35,964 bases of DNA. It comes from CAZYPU01 sp964649665 (GTDB taxonomy: Bacteria; Omnitrophota; Gorgyraeia; JABMRN01; RBG-13-46-9). Location of the stretch: contig CAZYPU010000008.1 of assembly GCA_964649665.1 (NCBI GenBank), positions 1-35,964 of the forward strand, in the 5' to 3' direction. Shown in pieces: positions 31,982-35,964 of this stretch. Under the pieces are notes generated by a model. The model was not told the origin of the DNA. It did no database searches and saw nothing but the letters and a program-made list of their open reading frames with translations. The first letter of the stretch is position 1, and each line of letters begins with the position of its first letter. Both the position numbers and the translations under genes were made by a program.

Positions 31982-31990
31982 ATTATACCA
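31982..31990 (-). promoter_or_regulatory. Extended -10 promoter of the DUF523-uppP-sdaA operon
   Basis: TGGTATAAT on the minus strand (31990-31982); the -35 (TGGATT, 17 bp away) is weak. The start near 31975 leaves almost no leader before the ATG at 31973. Divergent from the tRNA-Pro promoter 27 bp away. Confidence 0.55.
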
Positions 31991-32016
31991 GATTTGCGCC
32001 CTAAAATCCAATTATC

Positions 32017-32045
32017 TTGACTTTTAAAATTGCGGTTGCTATAAT
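32017..32045 (+). promoter_or_regulatory. Promoter of tRNA-Pro
   Basis: TTGACT (32017-32022), 17-bp spacer, TATAAT (32040-32045) with TGC extension. The start is about 60 nt before the tRNA; the leader contains a GAAAGC/GCTTTC hairpin. Confidence 0.75.
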
Positions 32046-32111
32046 GAAAATGCTCCACTCGAAAGCTTTTATTTATCGCTTTCTCGGGATGAATTTTTTG
32101 TCAAAATTTCA

Positions 32112-32190
32112 CGGGGCGTAGCGAAGCTTGGATTATCGCGCCTGCTTTGGGAGCAGGAGATCCTCGGTTCAAATCCGAGCGCCCCGACCA
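32112..32190 (+). tRNA. tRNA-Pro (anticodon TGG)
   Basis: Complete cloverleaf: acceptor CGGGGCG/CGCCCCG, D-arm GCGA/TCGC, anticodon stem CCTGC/GCAGG with loop TTTGGGA, T-arm CTCGG/CCGAG with TTCAAAT. CCA is encoded (32188-32190). Confidence 0.95.
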
Positions 32191-32204
32191 AACTATAATT
32201 TAAT

Positions 32205-32595
32205 ATGAAGAAAAGAATGCAAGAACAACGTGAAGCCGTATGGTTGCGATCGAAAGGGATGAGCTATCTCCAGATTGCCAGAAAGATCGGGGTTTCTACC
32301 GGTAGTCTGAGTCGTTGGTTACACGATATCTCTGTTCAAAACAAGAAATTCGGTATAGCGAAAGCGAGTGATGCGTTTATCAACAGAGGACGTATTCTTC
32401 GGGCAGAAAAAATCTTACGTGCAAAAACTATTAAAGCATCTGCTGTAGGAGCAATTTAATAAGCCTTATATCAAAAAAAGTACTTTGGGACATCGAAAGA
32501 ATGTACTATATAACGGCACTGTAAACATTAGAGTTAATGACAAGAATTTGCATCGAAGAATTATGGGATGGATCGATGCTTTGGCTCTTTGTTAA
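32205..32595 (+). pseudogene. Frameshifted HTH protein of homing-endonuclease type
   Basis: The first frame (32205-32459, 84 residues) has a helix-turn-helix (GMSYLQIARKIGVSTGSLSRWL, about 18-39) and ends in a TAA. The sequence continues in another frame from about 32449 to the TAA at 32593-32595, encoding NIRVNDKNLHRRIMGWID, a tail I associate with this type of HTH protein. A frameshift near 32450 therefore splits one gene. Full-length relatives are common near mobile or homing elements. It lies 15 bp after tRNA-Pro and just before tRNA-Arg. Confidence 0.65.
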
Positions 32596-32603
32596 TAACT
32601 TTT

Positions 32604-32680
32604 GTCCCTGTAGCTCAGTTGGATAGAGCATCTGCCTTCTAAGCAGAGGGTCGCGTGTTCGAATCACGCCAGGGACGCCA
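32604..32680 (+). tRNA. tRNA-Arg (anticodon TCT)
   Basis: Complete cloverleaf: acceptor GTCCCTG/CAGGGAC, D-arm GCTC/GAGC, anticodon stem TCTGC/GCAGA with loop CTTCTAA, T-arm GCGTG/CACGC with TTCGAAT. CCA is encoded at 32678-32680. Confidence 0.95.
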
Positions 32681-32683
32681 ATA

Positions 32684-32735
32684 CGGTAGGGGTAGCTCGG
32701 TTGGTTAGAGCGTCTGTTTTCTAAGCCGAGGGCCG
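32684..32735 (+). pseudogene. tRNA-Arg-like 5' half (degenerate)
   Basis: Has a D-arm (TAGCTCGGTTGGTTAGAGC) and a TTTCTAA anticodon loop with a TCT anticodon, but the anticodon stem has a mismatch and no T-arm or acceptor 3' strand follows. It begins 3 nt after the intact tRNA-Arg(TCT). Confidence 0.65.
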
Positions 32736-32777
32736 CAGTGCCAAACATCGTTTCGCTTTTGGCGGAACGAAGTACGT

Positions 32778-32817
32778 GGTGGCTATGGTGTAGTGGTAGC
32801 ATGGAAGATTGTGGCTT
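32778..32817 (+). pseudogene. tRNA-His-like 5' half
   Basis: Starts GGTGGC like a His acceptor strand with extra G, has a D-arm-like TGTAGTGGTAGCA and reaches GATTGTGG, which would carry a GTG anticodon (a TGT reading is possible). It stops there; the next bases form the -35 box of the HNH gene. An intact tRNA-His lies 518 bp downstream. Confidence 0.5.
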
Positions 32818-32828
32818 AACTCATTGCT

Positions 32829-32856
32829 TTGACAAACTACAACCACATGGTATAGT
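32829..32856 (+). promoter_or_regulatory. Promoter of the HNH gene, apparently leaderless
   Basis: TTGACA (32829-32834), 16-bp spacer, TATAGT (32851-32856). The expected start, near 32863, coincides with the GTG start codon, so the mRNA would have no leader. Confidence 0.6.
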
Positions 32857-32862
32857 ATAAGT

Positions 32863-33324
32863 GTGGTAATAAGAAAATGTAAGCTTTGCGGCAAAAATAT
32901 ACGGGTCAAAAAATCACATGCAAGGAGAGGGTGGGGTAAATACTGTTCAAAAAAGTGTCAAACCAAAGCCCAATTTAATGGTAAATGGCTTCAATGTGAC
33001 TATTGTGGAAAGGAAATTTATAGGACTCCTAGAGACTTTAAGAAGTCTAAAAGTAAGAAATTTTTTTGCTCGCGAAATTGCCATTGTTCCTGGGAAAATG
33101 AGAATATACGTTGCGGTGAAAATTCGCCAAATTGGATAACCGGTTACAATATTTATAGACGGTTGTTAAAAAAATATGGAAAACCAGAAAAATGCAGCAT
33201 TTGTGGCATTGCTGATAGGAGAGTTTTAGTTGTTCATCACCGCGATTCCGACAGGAAAAACAATAAGCTAAAGAACTTAGAATGGCTTTGTAGAAACTGC
33301 CATTGCATAGTTCACTTGAACTAA
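32863..33324 (+). CDS. HNH endonuclease with zinc-finger motifs (homing type)
   Basis: 153 residues. Three Cys clusters: CKLCGK...CSKKC (about 6-33), CDYCGK...CSRNC (about 45-73) and CSICG...CRNC (about 116-148), the last enclosing the HNH core VHHRDSDRKNN...NLEWLC. Such proteins are usually phage or intron/intein-independent homing endonucleases. It is visibly more A+T-rich than the metabolic genes and sits between a tRNA-His 5' half and an intact tRNA-His, so it is probably acquired. The GTG start is supported by the promoter only; no SD is seen. Confidence 0.85.
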   Translation: MVIRKCKLCGKNIRVKKSHARRGWGKYCSKKCQTKAQFNGKWLQCDYCGKEIYRTPRDFKKSKSKKFFCSRNCHCSWENENIRCGENSPNWITGYNIYRRLLKKYGKPEKCSICGIADRRVLVVHHRDSDRKNNKLKNLEWLCRNCHCIVHLN

Positions 33325-33334
33325 AAATACCTGC

Positions 33335-33412
33335 GGTGGGTGTAGCTCAGTTGGTTAGAGCGTCTGACTGTGGCTCAGAAGGCCGGGAGTTCGAATCTCC
33401 TCACTCACCCCA
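33335..33412 (+). tRNA. tRNA-His (anticodon GTG)
   Basis: Acceptor GTGGGTG/CACTCAC with one G-T pair, the extra 5' G (33335) opposite C73, D-arm GCTC/GAGC, anticodon stem TCTGA/TCAGA with loop CTGTGGC, T-loop TTCGAAT. CCA is encoded (33410-33412). Confidence 0.95.
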
Positions 33413-33425
33413 CTCCTCGACGAGG

Positions 33426-33466
33426 AAAAGCCTCTCTAAAATTAAACTTTGGAGAGGCTTTTCTGT
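33426..33466 (+). terminator. Terminator after tRNA-His
   Basis: AAAAGCCTCTC (33426-33436) pairs with GAGAGGCTTTT (33452-33462), followed by a T-rich stretch. Outside it CACTCCTCGA and TCGAGGAGTG form a second, outer inverted repeat (33411-33420 / 33468-33477). Confidence 0.75.
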
Positions 33467-33700
33467 ATCGAGGAGTGGCCCTGAGCAAGGCCCGAGCAAG
33501 CGAGCGCGCCGAGGGCCGCGCCGAAGGATTGACTGCCCGCCTTGAGCGGAGACACCTCTATTTTCCAAGATCTGCTTACAAGGAGGGCATGCCCTCGTAG
33601 ATTTTGATTGGGGGCCCTATCGCGACGGCTACGACAACGCCGTATACAACATGTACGCTTATTGATAAATAATTACATTGAGTCCCAGCTCCCGGCGGTT
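33467..33700 (+). other. Gene-poor stretch with a possible C-terminal gene remnant
   Basis: No complete gene is seen between tRNA-His and the terminator at 33699. One open frame (33546-33665) without a start ends in a Tyr/Asp-rich tail (FDWGPYRDGYDNAVYNMYAY) that looks like real coding sequence, perhaps the 3' end of a lost gene. The section 33480-33530 is very GC-rich with repeated GAGC/GCGC blocks. Confidence 0.35.
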
Positions 33701-33734
33701 TAAAAAGAACGCGGCATTTTTCGCCGCGTTCTTT
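33699..33734 (-). terminator. Terminator of the pilus/secretion operon
   Basis: Perfect 12-bp stem (AAAGAACGCGGC / GCCGCGTTCTTT, 33704-33734) with a 7-nt loop; on the minus strand it runs into TTTTT. It lies 28 bp after the stop of the winged-helix gene. Confidence 0.85.
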
Positions 33735-33762
33735 ATGAGAATAGCGTATAGTGTTACCTTTT

Positions 33763-34002
33763 CTATATCGACTGTTGCATCACCACTGATGAATTATTTT
33801 TCGGAGGTCTTAAGGATACTTTGAAATCGCTGTCTTCTTTTTCGAGTATTACATGCCCTTTCCTGGCAAGCCAACCGATGCTCATAAGTATTAAATCATT
33901 TGGATGATCCAAGACCGAATATATCTCGGATAATTTAGTTACCGCTTTTTTATCTAAATGACTCCAGATTTCACCTGCTATAATACCGATTTTGATTATC
34001 AT
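33763..34002 (-). CDS. Winged helix-turn-helix protein, DUF2582-like
   Basis: 79 residues. IGIIAGEIWSHLDKKAVTKLSEI...LILMSIGWLARKGHVILEKE follows the short winged-helix pattern of DUF2582, with the conserved I-G-W-L-A-R-x-x-x-I. Probably DNA-binding; target unknown. Last gene of the pil-like unit, so it may regulate it or simply be carried along. Confidence 0.7.
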   Translation of the reverse strand: MIIKIGIIAGEIWSHLDKKAVTKLSEIYSVLDHPNDLILMSIGWLARKGHVILEKEDSDFKVSLRPPKNNSSVVMQQSI

Positions 34003-34018
34003 TGCTTATAAATGTGCC

Positions 34019-34285
34019 TTAACCTTTTGATTCTGTTTTGGATAAAACAAGCGCGATGATGATGCAGAGATAGGCGAACATTCGGATTCCGATTAATAGA
34101 GCAGACAGGCTCTTTCCAAGACCAAAAAGTGTCAAGATATGTGATATGCCGAAAACGCCAAAGGCTATGACAACAGAAAAGATTACTATATTTTTGTTTT
34201 CCTTGTAATTGCGATAACCTAAAATCAATATCGTCGCGCATAAAATTGTGTTTATAATGCTTACAGGGCTCCAGGTAAATGTCAT
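34019..34285 (-). CDS. Small membrane protein, three helices, unknown
   Basis: 88 residues with three hydrophobic segments (about 8-23, 31-55 and 62-82). No family recognised. Its start overlaps the previous gene by 4 bp (ATGA), so it belongs to the pil-like operon. Confidence 0.6.
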   Translation of the reverse strand: MTFTWSPVSIINTILCATILILGYRNYKENKNIVIFSVVIAFGVFGISHILTLFGLGKSLSALLIGIRMFAYLCIIIALVLSKTESKG

Positions 34286-34734
34286 TTTTTACTACCTCCT
34301 TTTGGAGTAGAATCTTGCGTTTCCATTCTGAGAGTAATTTTCTCGGTACCATCACTTAATATAACCCTATCTTTTTTTATATCAATTATTTTATTCCCGC
34401 CGATCTCATCACCTATTTCCACTATAGTACTGTTTATCATGGCTTTGGGATTTTTCTCACTCCACATTATGCCTTCCAGCACAAATGCAGAACCTGCCGC
34501 GCCGGGAGCTCCTTTCGGGAGAAAGGGGTTCCTGCCCCATGAGGTAAATTCTGTCTTTTTCGCGCGCCGCTCTGTCGGGACGATTTTCTTTGCAGGCGCA
34601 GCTGTTTCGGTAGGTTCGGAAGCCTGGCTGCGCGTGCTTTTCTTTCCTTTTGTGGGCGCAATTATGCCGTATATTACGCTTAAAACGCCCGCAACGCATA
34701 AAACGATTGCGACTATTAATTTTTTATTCTTCAT
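34282..34734 (-). CDS. GspB/PilP-like pilus or secretion assembly protein
   Basis: 150 residues: membrane anchor (about 7-26), a Lys/Thr/Ala-rich linker, then WGRNPF and a compact C-terminal domain with LEGIMW...PKAMINSTIVEIGDEIGGNKIIDIKKDRVIL, the pattern of GspB/PilP-type domains that connect inner-membrane and outer-membrane machinery. Follows the PilO-like gene with a 4-bp overlap, as PilP follows PilO. Confidence 0.7.
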   Translation of the reverse strand: MKNKKLIVAIVLCVAGVLSVIYGIIAPTKGKKSTRSQASEPTETAAPAKKIVPTERRAKKTEFTSWGRNPFLPKGAPGAAGSAFVLEGIMWSEKNPKAMINSTIVEIGDEIGGNKIIDIKKDRVILSDGTEKITLRMETQDSTPKGGSKK

Positions 34735-35267
34735 TTTGATTCGCGTCCTGAGATATAAACTTCTATCGTGACGTCCGTAATGAACTGGCCGGGTTTTGTT
34801 TCGTCCCGGTCTATATCGAAGCTTTTTACTTTCACCAGCCCCTTTTCCAGGTCATCAAGTGAGCCGAGAAAAACGCCGAGCTGCTCGTAAGACGATTCTA
34901 CCTTCAGTTCTACCGGCATTATTTTATATTCCGCGCCCTTTTCCTTTTTTATTTCTTTTGGTTTTATGGAAAGAAAATTAACTCCTTCGATCTTGCTGCC
35001 GTGTTTTGTTAATTCGTCCAGCGTGCCGTAAACCTCTTCTTCCGTAGAGAGGATACGGTCTCCGTAAACCTTTCCCGCGCCTTTTATGATAGTGCGCATG
35101 TCGATGACATCGTTTTCTATCGACTTACATTCTATGTACTTTTTCTTTATTCCCCCTAAAAGCGGCGCGTAGAAAACAATATATACTATCAGCGCCGCGG
35201 CCGCAATTATCCCCGCTATCGCGATAATCATTTTTTCCTGTGTTAACTCAAGTTTGCCTATCTTCAT
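34731..35267 (-). CDS. pilO: PilO-like type IV pilus / type II secretion assembly protein
   Basis: 178 residues: one membrane segment (about 12-34), coiled-coil, then the ferredoxin-like domain with KIMPVELKVESSYEQLGVFLGSLDDLEKGLVKVKSFDI. PilO pairs with PilN in the inner membrane to form the alignment complex. Order PilM-N, PilO, PilP-like is the canonical one. Confidence 0.82.
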   Translation of the reverse strand: MKIGKLELTQEKMIIAIAGIIAAAALIVYIVFYAPLLGGIKKKYIECKSIENDVIDMRTIIKGAGKVYGDRILSTEEEVYGTLDELTKHGSKIEGVNFLSIKPKEIKKEKGAEYKIMPVELKVESSYEQLGVFLGSLDDLEKGLVKVKSFDIDRDETKPGQFITDVTIEVYISGRESK

Positions 35268-35280
35268 TCGCCTTTCCCGC

Positions 35281-35313
35281 TACTTACGACTTACCACTTA
35301 CGACTTACGACTA
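35281..35313. repeat. Short tandem repeat between the PilN-like and PilO-like genes
   Basis: Four near-copies of ACTTACGACTT-type units (minus strand GTCGTAAG / GTGGTAAG). It lies wholly in the 47-bp gap. Confidence 0.75.
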
Positions 35314-35314
35314 T

Positions 35315-35964
35315 TTAGTCCACCCAGCACTTTACCACGAACTCGTTCCCGACCTGGTCCTTTAAATCTTTAACACTTACAAGTTTTACATTTTTAAATA
35401 TCCCTTTTTCTAACGCGAGTATAAAAGTTGAGAGAATTTGTTCCCCGCGTTCGGAAGAGGCGATCCCCTCTATTGTAATGATATTGTCTTCCATGCGCAT
35501 ATCCGTAAGGTGGATTTCGTGAGGAATGAGGTGGCTTAGCTCCTTAAGAATGTCCTCCCAGTGCGGCTCATCTATCAGTACCATGCCTGCCAGATGATGC
35601 GCTTCGGCTTTCTTGTACTGATGTTGTAAGCTGGAAAGCTCCTTTTTCGCAACAGAAATTCGCTTTTTGAAATTGCCTAACTGAATTCTCATTCCTATAT
35701 AAAGAAGCAGCGAAACAAGGACGACTGCCGTAACTATAACCTCCAAGGTTCCCCGTTTAGCAATCCTTTTTGTCTCTTCTTTAATTTCGGGCGGAAGGAG
35801 ATTTATGCCTTTTCCGTCGGTTAAAGCGGCGCCCACCGCCGGGCCCAGCCGATAGGAAATCTTATCCCTTTCGGGTACCGCTTTTGGCTCGACTTTGAGT
35901 CCTTCTAATGGATCTCCAAGTTTGACCTCTATACCTAATTCTTCGGATAAAAACTTTGTAAGGC
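35315..35964 (-). CDS. PilM-PilN fusion (GspL-like), 5' end outside the window
   Basis: The frame is open to the window edge. The visible first part ends like a PilM actin-like domain (SEELGIEVKLGDPLEGL...YRLGPAVGAAL) and runs directly, without a stop or new SD, into the PilN motif GINLLPPEIKEE, a membrane segment (about 28-50 residues after the junction), coiled-coil and ferredoxin-like domain (HEIHLTDMRMEDNIITIEG). A GTG at the junction (35836) could be a separate start for PilN, but it has no SD. The fusion has the domain order of GspL in type II secretion. Confidence 0.8.
   Translation of the reverse strand, partial: LTKFLSEELGIEVKLGDPLEGLKVEPKAVPERDKISYRLGPAVGAALTDGKGINLLPPEIKEETKRIAKRGTLEVIVTAVVLVSLLLYIGMRIQLGNFKKRISVAKKELSSLQHQYKKAEAHHLAGMVLIDEPHWEDILKELSHLIPHEIHLTDMRMEDNIITIEGIASSERGEQILSTFILALEKGIFKNVKLVSVKDLKDQVGNEFVVKCWVD

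Noticed and set aside
32506..32802. 98-residue minus-strand open frame with GVIRTRDPLLRRQ
   Set aside because: It is the antisense translation of the tRNA-Arg(TCT) gene, a well-known false protein.

Overview
This window looks like part of the chromosome of an anaerobic, deep-branching bacterium. The Omnitrophota (candidate phylum near the PVC group) would fit, but that is an inference from gene content only: a sulfide-type Thi4, an NfnAB transhydrogenase, a stand-alone GMP-synthetase ATP-PPase subunit, a bacterial deoxyhypusine-synthase-like gene next to homospermidine synthase, and a PilM-PilN fusion. Nearly all genes lie on the minus strand in tight operons. Exceptions are a two-gene polyamine unit (23.7-26.4 kb) and a tRNA/HNH cluster (32.1-33.4 kb).

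Right to left on the minus strand, six blocks can be read. (1) 35964-33704: PilM-PilN fusion, PilO-like and GspB/PilP-like proteins, a small membrane protein and a winged-helix protein, ended by a strong terminator. (2) 31990-26382: DUF523, a lone receiver domain, UppP, a ThiF/E1-like enzyme, L-serine dehydratase, an aromatic amino-acid permease and a shortened MscS channel. (3) 23668-18946: zinc-ribbon protein, flavodoxin, GuaA ATP-PPase subunit, deoxyhypusine-synthase-like protein, nitroreductase and two small membrane proteins. (4) 18940-5560: a nitrogen-assimilation and nucleotide operon, nfnA-nfnB-glnA-gdhA-GAF/ANTAR-carB-purL-DUF1846. It starts at a consensus promoter followed by a leader terminator, and a second promoter precedes glnA. 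(5) 5528-930: a PAS-GAF-HD-GYP phosphodiesterase, then a sulfur-transfer operon cysK-thi4-mnmA-DUF3096. (6) 911-294: a secreted Lys/Ala-rich protein with its own promoter and terminator, followed by a tRNA-Arg running off the left edge.

Three signals deserve attention. First, the nitrogen operon begins with an attenuator-like leader whose candidate hexaloop hairpin overlaps the terminator, and the operon itself encodes a GAF-ANTAR protein, the class of RNA-binding antiterminator that controls such leaders; autoregulation is plausible. Second, a family of 70-110 bp palindromic elements fills several intergenic gaps and has also been inserted in frame, in the same reading phase, into both NfnA and NfnB, like Rickettsia palindromic elements. 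Third, several tRNA 5'-half copies end in or near the anticodon region, and one adjoins an HNH endonuclease gene with an apparently leaderless promoter, within a cluster that also holds a frameshifted HTH gene and intact tRNAs.

Coordinates and motifs were read by eye from the sequence; no database search was run.
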